NCBI RefSeq assembly: GCF_963674635.1
Contig: NZ_OY771475.1
Span: 3,162,001-3,226,000, forward strand
Reading direction: 5' to 3'
DNA from: Breoghania sp.
GTDB taxonomy: Bacteria > Pseudomonadota > Alphaproteobacteria > Rhizobiales > Stappiaceae
DNA: 64,000 bases
A program made the translations under genes and the position numbers. Shown one piece after another: positions 24,704-33,411 of the stretch (its first letter is position 1; every line of letters starts with the position of its first letter). The notes under the pieces are model-generated. The model saw only the letters and a program-made list of their open reading frames with translations. It did not search any database and was not told where the DNA came from.

Positions 24704-26260
24704 TCAACCCGCTTTGCGGGAGACCTTGCCCAGGAATGTCGACACGTTCTTGTTCAGGACGTCGGCCTCGCGCTTCAGCTCGCCAGCCGCCTTGCCAACC
24801 ATTGTAACCGCCTCGTTGGTGATCTGGGCCACGGAGGAAACCCCCTCGATATTGGCCGAAACGGCCTGTGTGCCGGAGGCGGCTTCCTGGATGTTGCGCG
24901 CGATTTCAGAGGTGGCGGCCCCCTGTTCTTCCACCGCCGCGGCAATCCCGGAAGTGATGTCGTTGATCTGGTTCACGGTGCCAGTGATGGTTGCGATGGC
25001 GGAAACGGCCTGCTCGGTCTCGCCCTGAATGGAGGCGATCTGTGCCGCGATATCCTCCGTCGCGTTGGATGTCTGGGTGGCGAGTTCCTTCACCTCTTCG
25101 GCCACGACCGCGAACCCACGGCCCGCCTCACCCGCGCGCGCGGCCTCGATCGTCGCGTTCAACGCCAGAAGGTTGGTCTGTTCCGCAATGGCCCGGATGA
25201 GACTGACCACTTCGCCGATGCGCGTGGCCGCTTCCGAAAGGCCCTTGATGCGAACGTTGGTGCTGTCCGCCTGATCGGCCGCCTTTGCAGCGATTTCACT
25301 GGAATTTGCGACCTGACGGGAGATTTCCGACACCGAGGCGGCGAGTTCTTCCGCTGCCGAAGCCACGGTTTCCACGTTGGTGGAGGCTTCCACCGCCGCG
25401 CTTGCGACCGCACAGCTCTGCGTCGTGGTCTGTTCCGCCCCGGCGTTGAGGCTCGTGGAGGCGCTCTGAAGGCTATCCACCGAGGTGGCGATGGTTTTCA
25501 GGAGCGCGGCCATCTGGTCCTGGAAGGTCTGCGCAGCCGCTTCGAACTCATGGCCGCGCTGGGTTTCGCGTTCCAGGTCTTGAAGGCGCGCCTCTTCCGC
25601 GGCATGGCGCTGGCGTTCGTTTCGCGCAAGGACGGCCAAGGCCTTGCTCATCGCGCCAATTTCATCGCCGCGCGCAGGATCGAGCCCCTGCAACGAGCGG
25701 ATGTCGAGCTCGGTATTGCCGCCCGCCAGCTCGCCCATCGCGACGGTCAGCGAGTGAAGCGGCCTTGTGACCGACCGCATGACCGCAAAGGCCATGGCGA
25801 AAGCGATGGCGGCAGCGATCAGACCCAGAACAATCAACAGGCGTGCGCTTTCCCAGAACTTCGCCGATATGTCGGCGAGGGGAACTGCGGCCGAGAAGGC
25901 CCAGTCCCAAGGCTTGAAGCTCCGGCTCAGATGGGTGTCATCCTGCGCGGTGGCATGCGCGGCCGCCCCTTCGAAAAGCCGGACACTGGCCCCCGCACCG
26001 TCGCCAATTTCATCCAGCAACGCGCGCGCATATGCCGACGCGTCGGATTTGCTCATGGCTCCGGCCTGGACACGCCCTTGGAAGAACCGCGCAACGGTGC
26101 TGGACACGTTCAGCGCGTTTTCCGCGCGCGTAGAACGCTCCTGCACCAACTCGTCGTGCAGTGCGCCAAGGGACATGGCTGACAAGAAACAGCCAATAAT
26201 GGCAAGCGTCAGGACTGGAAACCAGACCTTCTTGCCGATAGCAAACTTATCGAGAGACAT
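24704..26260 (-). CDS. methyl-accepting chemotaxis protein with shortened sensor domain
   Basis: The 518-residue receptor has membrane helices near residues 12-33 and 139-162, a periplasmic domain of only about 105 residues, a HAMP domain (about 163-215) and a cytoplasmic signalling domain with the conserved hairpin tip IAEQTNLLALNATIEAARAG. Its three neighbours carry single-Cache sensors of about 155 residues; this one keeps the N-terminal helix and the end SFKPWDWAF but lacks roughly 48 residues in between, where the siblings have the YxxGDNYVF segment and the ligand-pocket strands. It may thus sense something else, or nothing. No cheA, cheW, cheR or cheB lies nearby. Confidence 0.95.
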   Translation of the reverse strand: MSLDKFAIGKKVWFPVLTLAIIGCFLSAMSLGALHDELVQERSTRAENALNVSSTVARFFQGRVQAGAMSKSDASAYARALLDEIGDGAGASVRLFEGAAAHATAQDDTHLSRSFKPWDWAFSAAVPLADISAKFWESARLLIVLGLIAAAIAFAMAFAVMRSVTRPLHSLTVAMGELAGGNTELDIRSLQGLDPARGDEIGAMSKALAVLARNERQRHAAEEARLQDLERETQRGHEFEAAAQTFQDQMAALLKTIATSVDSLQSASTSLNAGAEQTTTQSCAVASAAVEASTNVETVASAAEELAASVSEISRQVANSSEIAAKAADQADSTNVRIKGLSEAATRIGEVVSLIRAIAEQTNLLALNATIEAARAGEAGRGFAVVAEEVKELATQTSNATEDIAAQIASIQGETEQAVSAIATITGTVNQINDITSGIAAAVEEQGAATSEIARNIQEAASGTQAVSANIEGVSSVAQITNEAVTMVGKAAGELKREADVLNKNVSTFLGKVSRKAG

Positions 26261-26490
26261 TTTGGGGAGGACTCAAGTTAGGGGGAAGTTAAGCCCGGAA
26301 CCTCCTCCCTCGCAATTAACAAGCTGTTAACGTCCCAATCGAATAGAAGTAAATTTTGTAAATATACGTTTCTCTTACTGTTCCGCGACGTCATAAATAT
26401 TGCCGCTTTGAAAAATTAGAAATAGTAAATTCTGTTCCTTTCTCTGTATTTTTGGCAATCTAAAGCGCTTTACCGCCTTGCTTTCGCCCA

Positions 26491-26521
26491 AGAAAAAACC
26501 CGCCGGATCGCTCCGGCGGGT
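26491..26521 (-). terminator. terminator of the second chemoreceptor gene
   Basis: On the minus strand, ACCCGCCGG and CCGGCGGGT pair around AGCGAT and are followed by six T residues. It lies 27 bases after the stop of the gene ending at 26548 and closely resembles the hairpin at 28719-28748. Confidence 0.92.
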
Positions 26522-26547
26522 GGTTCTCTTCAACACTTGCGCGTGCC

Positions 26548-28236
26548 TCAGGCAGCATCGGACCTGTTGATGGTTTTGAGGAACACGCCCACCTCTTCAC
26601 GCAAGACGTTTGCTTCGCGTTCCAGATCCATCGAAGCCTGCGCAACCATGGTTGCCGCCTCGTTGGTGATCTGGGCCGCGCTCGACACGCCCACGATGTT
26701 CTCCGAGACGTCCTGCGTTCCGCGCGAGGCTTCCTGAACGTTGCGGGCGATCTCGGTCGTGGCCGCACCCTGCTGTTCGACGGCAGCCGCGATCCCGGAT
26801 GTGATGTCGTTGATCCGGTTCACCGTTTCGGTGATCTCCACAATCGCCGTCACAGCCTGCTGCGTTTCGCCCTGGATGGAGGAAATCTGGGAGGAGATTT
26901 CCTCGGTCGCCTTGGAGGTCTGGTTGGCCAGCTCCTTCACTTCCGCGGCCACGACCGCAAAGCCCTTGCCGGCTTCGCCCGCGCGCGCCGCCTCGATGGT
27001 GGCGTTGAGGGCAAGAAGGTTGGTCTGCTCCGCAATCGCCTGAATGAGGCTGACCACCTCGCCAATACGTGTTGCGGCATCGGACAGACCCTTGATCCGC
27101 ACATTCGTGCTGTCTGCCTGATCGGCGGCCTGGGACGCGATTTCGCTGGAGGAGGACACCTGACGGCTGATTTCGGCAACCGATGCGGCCAGTTCCTCGG
27201 CTGCCGAGGCCACCGTCTCCACATTGGCGGAGGCTTCGGCAGCGGCGCCCGATACGGCCTTGCTCTGGCTGGTGGTCTGCTCGGCACCCGCATTCAGGTT
27301 CGTCGAGGCGTTCTGCAGGTTGGAGACGGAAGACGCGATGGTCTCAAGCAGCGCGCCCATCTGACCCTCAAAGGTCTGCGAGACGGTCTGGATTTCCTGC
27401 GCGCGCTTGCGATCCTGCTCAAAGCGCGTGGCGTGTTCCTGTTCAAGCTCGCGGCGCTTGCGCTCATTGTCCAGGAAGACGTTCATCGCGCCGGCCATGG
27501 CCCCGATTTCGTCGCCGCGACCGGCTCCCTCGACCTCGATCTCGGTATTGCCGTCGGCGAGTTCCAGCATGCGCTCGGTCAGGCTCTTGATCGGTCTGGA
27601 CAGGTTGCGGATCGCCGCGAAGGCGATGCCGAAGGCCAGGAGCCCGCCGACGGCACAGATGGCAATGATCTGGAGGGCGTTGGACCAGAACGTCGCTGCG
27701 ATATCATCGATGTAAACGCCCGTGCCGAACACCCAGCCCCAGGGCTTAAAGGACTGTGCCCAGCTCAGCTTCGGCAGCGGCACATCTCCGCCCTTGCGCG
27801 TGACGTAATAGGGGACGGTCCCGCCGCCGGCGCGGGCGGCTGCCAGCATCTCGCGGACCTGATACTTGCCCTTGGCATCCTGCGTGTTGCTCGCGTCCTT
27901 GCCTTCCAGAGACGCCTTAGAGGAGACGATGCGGACGCCGTCTGTCCCATAGACAAAGACGTAGTTGTCCCCGTCGTATCGCATGTCGCGGATGGCATCG
28001 TGCGCCGCCGCCTGGGCCTGCTCCCGGGTGAGTTCTCCCGCCTCTTCCAGTTTGTTGAAGTGGGCAGCAAGCGAGATCGCCATATTCACGGCGGTGCGCG
28101 TCTTGTCGACACGCTCTCCGTAAAGAGCACTGTTCAGCGAAGAAAGAGAGAAGGTTGCGAGGACGACGATGAGCGCAGCAAGTGTGACCACCGGAACCCA
28201 GATCTTGATGCCGATACCGAATTTATTCAGGGACAT
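26548..28236 (-). CDS. methyl-accepting chemotaxis protein, single-Cache (sCache_2) sensor
   Basis: The 562-residue receptor has membrane helices near residues 12-32 and 188-210. Between them lies an sCache-type domain with MRYDGDNYVFVYGTDG, KGKYQVREMLAAARAGGG and SFKPWGWVFGTGVYIDDI. HAMP follows (about 211-265), and then the signalling domain (about 300-562). sCache domains of this type commonly bind small carboxylates; the ligand here is not known. The signalling half is nearly identical, down to a run of 212 identical bases, to the receptor encoded at 28774-30465, which suggests recent duplication or gene conversion. Confidence 0.96.
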   Translation of the reverse strand: MSLNKFGIGIKIWVPVVTLAALIVVLATFSLSSLNSALYGERVDKTRTAVNMAISLAAHFNKLEEAGELTREQAQAAAHDAIRDMRYDGDNYVFVYGTDGVRIVSSKASLEGKDASNTQDAKGKYQVREMLAAARAGGGTVPYYVTRKGGDVPLPKLSWAQSFKPWGWVFGTGVYIDDIAATFWSNALQIIAICAVGGLLAFGIAFAAIRNLSRPIKSLTERMLELADGNTEIEVEGAGRGDEIGAMAGAMNVFLDNERKRRELEQEHATRFEQDRKRAQEIQTVSQTFEGQMGALLETIASSVSNLQNASTNLNAGAEQTTSQSKAVSGAAAEASANVETVASAAEELAASVAEISRQVSSSSEIASQAADQADSTNVRIKGLSDAATRIGEVVSLIQAIAEQTNLLALNATIEAARAGEAGKGFAVVAAEVKELANQTSKATEEISSQISSIQGETQQAVTAIVEITETVNRINDITSGIAAAVEQQGAATTEIARNVQEASRGTQDVSENIVGVSSAAQITNEAATMVAQASMDLEREANVLREEVGVFLKTINRSDAA

Positions 28237-28773
28237 TCTGGTTTGCCTGCTTGATAGAAGAACCTGAATGAATCAGAAACCTTCCGAGTTAAATATGCGT
28301 GAAAAATCGGAACCAACTTTCCATACATATTTACGCTGCGTCAGCTGAATACTATTATTACTTAAATATCCTGTCTTTATAAAACATCTACTGACTTTCA
28401 AGCTCTTCTGCCGTTGCGGTTCTTTCGGGACTGGATACGTTCTAAACGCACAGTCAGGTCATAAAGACCGAACTTGGCGCAGGCCCCCGGTCTTCGTGAC
28501 CAGATCAATGGGAAAGAGGCCGAAAGGGTCCGCGAAAGACATGCCGCCCCTGTCGGTTGGGGCTTGCATTTCTTCCGCGCTTTGCAGCCAATCCCGCCTG
28601 ATTTATGGACCCCACGCCGGGGAACAGGCCTTGCGGGGCTCCGTGGCAAGACTCAGGACCGAAGCCCTCCGGCGAGAGGGTCACAATCACGCGCCTCTCG
28701 GCCGTGGTTCGGCTCAACAAAAAACCCGCCGGATTGCTCCGGCGGGTTCTTCGCCCCAACGCACGTGCACCCC
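28237..28773. other. intergenic region between chemoreceptor genes
   Basis: This 537-base gap should hold the promoter of the receptor at 28236 in its AT-rich part (about 28240-28400) and the terminator of the receptor ending at 28774 (28719-28748). The GC-rich middle part, about 28410-28715, has no recognisable gene; the open frames there look non-coding. No sigma-28-type flagellar promoter could be assigned with confidence. Confidence 0.5.
28719..28748 (-). terminator. terminator of the third chemoreceptor gene
   Basis: On the minus strand, the stem AACCCGCCGG with CCGGCGGGTT encloses AGCAAT and is followed by a T run (TTTTT). It differs from the terminator at 26491-26521 chiefly in the loop. 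Confidence 0.92.
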
Positions 28774-30465
28774 TTAGGCGGCGTCGGACCTGTTGATGGT
28801 TTTGAGGAACACGCCCACCTCTTCACGCACGAGGTTGGCCTCGCGTTCCAGACCCGCCGAAGCCTCCGCAACCACGGAGGCCGCGTCGTCGGTGATCTGG
28901 GCCGCGCTCGACACGCCCACGATGTTCTCCGAGACGTCCTGCGTGCCGCGCGAGGCTTCCTGAACGTTGCGGGCGATCTCGGTCGTGGCCGCCCCCTGCT
29001 GTTCGACGGCAGCCGCGATCCCGGACGTGATGTCGTTGATCCGGTTCACCGTTTCGGTGATCTCCACAATCGCCGTCACAGCCTGCTGCGTTTCGCCCTG
29101 GATGGAGGAAATCTGGGAGGAGATTTCCTCGGTCGCCTTGGAGGTCTGGTTGGCCAGCTCCTTCACTTCCGCGGCCACGACCGCAAAGCCCTTGCCGGCT
29201 TCGCCCGCGCGCGCCGCCTCGATGGTGGCGTTGAGGGCGAGCAGGTTGGTCTGCTCGGCAATCGCCTGAATGAGGCTGACCACCTCGCCAATGCGGGTTG
29301 CGGCATCGGACAGACCCTTGATGCGCACATTCGTGCTGTCTGCCTGATCGGCGGCCTGGGACGCGATTTCGCTGGAGGAAGAGACCTGACGGCTGATTTC
29401 GGCAACCGATGCGGCCAGCTCCTCGGCCGCCGAGGCCACCGTCTCCACATTGGCGGAGGCTTCGGCAGCGGCGCCCGACACAGCCATGCTCTGGCAGGTC
29501 GTCTGCTCGGCGCCCGCCTTGAGGTTCGAGGACGCATTCTGCAGGTTGGCAACCGACTGACCCACGGTTTCCATCAGACTTCCCATCTGGCCTTCGAAGT
29601 GGCGCGAGATTGTCTGGATTTCCTGCGCGCGCTTGCGATCCTCCTCGAAGCGTTCGGCCTGTTCCCGTTCAAGCGTGCGACGCTTGCGCTCGGTGTCCAC
29701 GAAGACCTTCATAGTCTTCGCCATCGCGCCGATTTCGTCAGATCGGTCGTCACCTTCGATCTGCATCTCGGTGTTGCCCTCGGCCAGGCTCTGCATGTGA
29801 CCGGTCATCTGCGCAATCGGAACGGTCACGTTGCGGATTGCAGCGAAAGCAACCGAATAGGCGAAGAGACCACCGACCAGCCCGACGCCGATGACAAGGA
29901 AAGCGTTGTTCCAGAATGTGGCGCTGATGTCATCGACGAAGACACCGGTGCCCAACACCCATCCCCAGGGCTCGAAAACTTCGCTCCATGAGGTCTTGGG
30001 GGAGGTCACGGTGGCACCGGGCCGGTTCCAGTAATAGGTGGCCGGGCCACCTCCGGCCTTCGCGGCATTGATGATGTCACGAATATAGTAGTTGCCGAGC
30101 TTGTCCTGCCGGTCAATGACGACCTTGCCCACTTCCTCCGGCTTCAGCGGCAGCAGAATGTAACGCCCCTCGGCCGTGAAACCGAAAACGTAATTGTTTC
30201 CGTCGAAACGGAGCATGTTGAGAGCTTCAAGCGCAGCCTGGGTGGCCTCCTCGTGGGTCAGCTCCCCGGACTGTTCCTTTTCATAGTAGCCCTGAACGAT
30301 CGATTCAGCCGTATGGACCACGACCTTCGTCATGTTCCGGCGCTCTTCGTAAAGCGACCCGTCGAGTGTGTACAAGAAAACGGATGACAGACCGACGCAT
30401 AGCACCGTGAGCATAAGAACTGGAAGCCAAACCTTAACGCCGATCTTGAGTTTATTGAGGATCAT
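28774..30465 (-). CDS. methyl-accepting chemotaxis protein, single-Cache (sCache_2) sensor
   Basis: A 563-residue receptor, if the ATG at 30465 is used (MILNKLKIGVKVWLP, matching the paralogue's MSLNKFGIG). A second ATG at 30480 would add five residues. It has membrane helices near residues 9-28 and 185-205, an sCache domain with RFDGNNYVFGFTAEG and EVFEPWGWVLGTGVFVDDI, a HAMP domain, and a signalling domain ending in FLKTINRSDAA, the same end as the receptor encoded at 26548-28236. The sensor halves differ throughout, while about 200 residues of the signalling half are essentially identical. The ligand is unknown. Confidence 0.96.
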   Translation of the reverse strand: MILNKLKIGVKVWLPVLMLTVLCVGLSSVFLYTLDGSLYEERRNMTKVVVHTAESIVQGYYEKEQSGELTHEEATQAALEALNMLRFDGNNYVFGFTAEGRYILLPLKPEEVGKVVIDRQDKLGNYYIRDIINAAKAGGGPATYYWNRPGATVTSPKTSWSEVFEPWGWVLGTGVFVDDISATFWNNAFLVIGVGLVGGLFAYSVAFAAIRNVTVPIAQMTGHMQSLAEGNTEMQIEGDDRSDEIGAMAKTMKVFVDTERKRRTLEREQAERFEEDRKRAQEIQTISRHFEGQMGSLMETVGQSVANLQNASSNLKAGAEQTTCQSMAVSGAAAEASANVETVASAAEELAASVAEISRQVSSSSEIASQAADQADSTNVRIKGLSDAATRIGEVVSLIQAIAEQTNLLALNATIEAARAGEAGKGFAVVAAEVKELANQTSKATEEISSQISSIQGETQQAVTAIVEITETVNRINDITSGIAAAVEQQGAATTEIARNVQEASRGTQDVSENIVGVSSAAQITDDAASVVAEASAGLEREANLVREEVGVFLKTINRSDAA

Positions 30466-30532
30466 GGTCGTTGCCTGCATGCCGAGTGTAAATATCGACC
30501 ATCCTCACCATGGGCTATTAACAGGATGTAAA

Positions 30533-30545
30533 GTGTATAATACAC
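30533..30545. promoter_or_regulatory. perfect 13-base palindrome near the receptor promoter
   Basis: GTGTATAATACAC is self-complementary about its central A. It lies about 70 bases upstream of the receptor start at 30465 and could be an operator or part of a promoter. Function is inferred from position only. Confidence 0.35.
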
Positions 30546-31312
30546 CTTTATACATGCCAGCTACTTCAGACAAAGATATTATCTTCAAATAGATTGGTGT
30601 ATTCGCTGTCCAGATTATTGCGGACAAGTTATATTTATACCTGCGTGTTAAATATAATTCCTTCCGCATTAATCGTATATTTAAATCTATAGACAGAAAT
30701 AGCAGACAGCAGCCCCTAACGGCCAATGATGACTAAGTACTTATTCTTATGTCGATTTCTTGTATACATAAGTGACAAGGTCTCCCTCACCTCGGATTCA
30801 TGAATTGGAATACATCCCTATGCCGTTGGGGTATCTCAGACGGAGTGGGCGTTCATGGTCGCCAAACGCCACCTTCGACATCAAAAAAATATTTTAAAAA
30901 ATAATTTGACCGGACTTTCTGGTGCTCCCAAGGCACAAAAAGACGGAGCGGAACACGCCTCTGGGTCAGCCGGTTCCTTGCCCGATCTCCCATCTCACCG
31001 ACCACAATGCGGGCCCCTTCCGGCCTTGCGGTACTGCTTTCTGTTTGCTGAGCGGATTGCGAAAATTACCGGTTGCCGGGCGCAAACCGGGCGCTCTGGA
31101 GCGCTCAGGGGCGCGTGGATGCCCTCGTCGCGCCAGGGCGCAAAGCAAGATGCCTGTGGCATGCCTGAGGGATAATGCCCGGTTACCGAGTGGAACGGCC
31201 ATCAATTCCACCATGAGTACTTGGCTCTCGGCGACATCCAAGTCGTCGCGCCAGATCGTCGCAAGCGGGGCCGGGATTCCTTGCGTTCCCCCCAGATAGT
31301 TTTGATGTTTAG

Positions 31313-31318
31313 TATAAT
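31313..31318 (+). promoter_or_regulatory. possible -10 element of the fourth chemoreceptor gene
   Basis: The TATAAT hexamer lies in an AT-rich patch 67 bases before the start codon at 31386. No good -35 hexamer is present at the usual 16-18 base spacing, so this is weak. Confidence 0.3.
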
Positions 31319-31385
31319 TTTTACAGTGGATTAATTTCTATACATCAGGAATTGCCAATCGCAATCCCTCTAAGGGCAAAATGTC

Positions 31386-33071
31386 ATGAATCTGAGCAAG
31401 TTGAATATCGGCTTGAAGATCTGGATCCCGATTATCACCGTCGCGGTCCTTGCGATCATCATCGCGATCTACAGCCTTTACGAAATGCAATCCGTGCTGA
31501 TGAAAGAGCGGATTGCAAAGATGCGCAATATCGTGGAAGCCTCAACTACGATCGCGAAACACTACAAGGACTTGGAAGATTCTGGCGTCCTCACCCATGA
31601 AGAGGCCACAAAGCAGGCGCGCGACACCATTCGCGCCATCCGCTTCGATCAGAACAATTACGCCTTTGCTTACAGTGAAGAGGGCGTTCGCCTCATTTCG
31701 CCCGACCCCACCCGCGAAGGCGTTGCCGCTCTGGATGCTCAGGACAAGAAGGGCACCTTCTACATTCCCGACCTTATCGCCCGCGCGAAAGAGGGTGGTG
31801 GCAAGACCAGCTACTACTGGACCCGCGTCGGCGGAACCGAGCCCTTGGAGAAGGTCGCGTGGACAGCCTATTTCCAGCCCTGGGGCTGGGTCCTTGGCGC
31901 AGGCGCCTATGTGGACGATGTTCAGGACGCCTTCATCTCGCAGGCGATAAAACTCCTGACGCTCGCCCTGATCGGCGGCGGCCTTGCCGGCATTGCCGCG
32001 GTGCTCGTGATCCGCAACGTCACCAGGCCGCTCAAGGCCCTCACCGGCGACATGCTTGAGCTCGCGCAAGGCAATATCGAGATCGAAGTCGAGGGAGCCG
32101 GACGCGGCGACGAGATCGGCGCAATGGCGGGCGCCATGTCCATCTTCGTTGGAAACGAGCAAAAGCGGCGTGAACTTGAGGCAACGCAGCAAAAACACAA
32201 CGAAGAGGAAAAGAAGCGGGCCATCGAGATCCAGGCGCTGTCCCAGGAATTCGAAGGGCAGATGGGCTCCCTGCTTGAGACCATCGCGTCTTCCGTATCC
32301 AACCTGCAGAGTGCTTCGGCGAACCTGAACGCGGGGGCCGAGCAGACCACGAGCCAGAGCCGGGCGGTTGCCGGCGCGGCGGCAGAAGCCTCCTCGAACG
32401 TGGAAACCGTGGCCTCGGCCGCAGAAGAACTCGCCACCTCCGTTGCCGAAATCAGCCGGCAGGTCGCCTCTTCCAACGAAATCGCGACCCAGGCCTCGTC
32501 GCAGGCCAATGCCACGAACGAACGCATCGTCGGCCTGTCGGATGCCGCGAGCCGCATCGGCGAGGTCATCGGCCTCATCCAGGCGATCGCGGAACAGACC
32601 AACCTGCTCGCCCTCAACGCCACCATCGAGGCGGCACGTGCCGGTGAGGCTGGGCGCGGCTTTGCGGTGGTTGCCGCGGAGGTCAAGGAACTCGCCAATC
32701 AGACGTCCAAGGCAACAGAGGAAATCTCCTCCCAGATTTCCTCCATCCAGAACGAAACCCAGCAGGCGGTTGGAGCGATCAGCGAGATCACCCAGACCGT
32801 GAACCGGATCAACGAGATCACCTCCGGCATCGCCGCCGCCGTCGAGCAGCAGGGTGCGGCAACGACCGAGATCGCCCGCAACGTGCAGGAGGCCTCCAAC
32901 GGCACCCGTGAGGTTTCGGTGAATATCGAAGGCGTTTCCAGCGCCGCCGAGGTCACCAATGAAGCTGCTTCCACGGTCTATGACGCCTCCCAGGCGCTGG
33001 AAAACGAAGCCCGCGTCCTGCGCGAGCGGGTCTCCAGCTTCCTGTCGGGTATCAAGACCAACGTTGCCTGA
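31386..33071 (+). CDS. methyl-accepting chemotaxis protein, single-Cache (sCache_2) sensor
   Basis: The 561-residue receptor is the fourth of the cluster but on the plus strand. Membrane helices lie near residues 11-31 and 190-210. The sCache domain has IRFDQNNYAFAYSEEG, KKGTFYIPDLIARAKEGGG and AYFQPWGWVLGAGAYVDDV. HAMP and a signalling domain with the usual hairpin tip follow. Its signalling half is clearly homologous to the other three but diverged at the nucleotide level, so it escaped the recent homogenisation of its neighbours. AAGGGC lies upstream of the ATG at 31386. A strong terminator follows at 33190-33227. Confidence 0.96.
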   Translation: MNLSKLNIGLKIWIPIITVAVLAIIIAIYSLYEMQSVLMKERIAKMRNIVEASTTIAKHYKDLEDSGVLTHEEATKQARDTIRAIRFDQNNYAFAYSEEGVRLISPDPTREGVAALDAQDKKGTFYIPDLIARAKEGGGKTSYYWTRVGGTEPLEKVAWTAYFQPWGWVLGAGAYVDDVQDAFISQAIKLLTLALIGGGLAGIAAVLVIRNVTRPLKALTGDMLELAQGNIEIEVEGAGRGDEIGAMAGAMSIFVGNEQKRRELEATQQKHNEEEKKRAIEIQALSQEFEGQMGSLLETIASSVSNLQSASANLNAGAEQTTSQSRAVAGAAAEASSNVETVASAAEELATSVAEISRQVASSNEIATQASSQANATNERIVGLSDAASRIGEVIGLIQAIAEQTNLLALNATIEAARAGEAGRGFAVVAAEVKELANQTSKATEEISSQISSIQNETQQAVGAISEITQTVNRINEITSGIAAAVEQQGAATTEIARNVQEASNGTREVSVNIEGVSSAAEVTNEAASTVYDASQALENEARVLRERVSSFLSGIKTNVA

Positions 33072-33411
33072 CTATCCTCCCTGTTCCCCGGGGCACCGAT
33101 CATCGCCCCGGGGGCAGACACCAACGCTCCGACCAACGGACCGTTGCCAGAACCGGACTTGAAACCCCCGGAACGGGACATGAGAACCAAAGAGCCGCCG
33201 TTTCCTTGCCCGGAAACGGCGGCTCTTCGCGTTTGTGGCGGCGCGAAGCGGTCATCGGAGAAGCTCTCCACACGCACCTGCGCACAGCGGGGGGCAACAG
33301 CCCTGCGCAGGAAGAACGGACAGGCTCATGATCGGGCTCTGGAACAGGTTCTGGCATGGGGTCAGGATCGGGCACAGGCTTACGATCGGGCACAGATGGG
33401 GGCGGGTGGTT
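33072..33411. other. convergent intergenic region with terminator and Pro-rich frame
   Basis: This 340-base stretch lies between the 3' ends of the fourth receptor gene and the PBP1A gene. It holds the receptor terminator at 33190-33227. On the minus strand, in the same frame as PBP1A and directly after its stop, the sequence reads as a Pro/Asp/Glu-rich peptide; see findings. Confidence 0.6.
33190..33227 (+). terminator. terminator of the fourth chemoreceptor gene
   Basis: A perfect 16-base stem, AAGAGCCGCCGTTTCC with GGAAACGGCGGCTCTT, encloses TTGCCC. The U tract is short, but the stem is very stable. It may also serve transcripts coming from the PBP1A side. Confidence 0.85.

Larger units (their letters stand above)
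30466..31385. other. long divergent intergenic region between chemoreceptor genes
   Basis: This 920-base gap lies between divergent receptor genes. It is AT-rich at 30480-30780, unlike the rest of the window, and again near 30870-30905 and 31295-31370. A perfect 13-base palindrome, GTGTATAATACAC, lies at 30533-30545. A TATAAT sequence at 31313-31318 lies 67 bases upstream of the receptor start at 31386 and could be a -10 element. The GC-rich part at about 30920-31290 shows a minus-strand frame with some peptide-like character but no start or family I can support. Confidence 0.5.

Noticed and set aside
28474..28773. Open frames on both strands between two chemoreceptor genes
   Set aside because: Biased composition on both strands with no domain, and they run into the terminator.
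30966..31241. A minus-strand 91-codon frame in the chemoreceptor intergenic region
   Set aside because: Only a few residues look protein-like; the rest is basic low-complexity, with no start signal and no family. Left as an open question in the intergenic entry.
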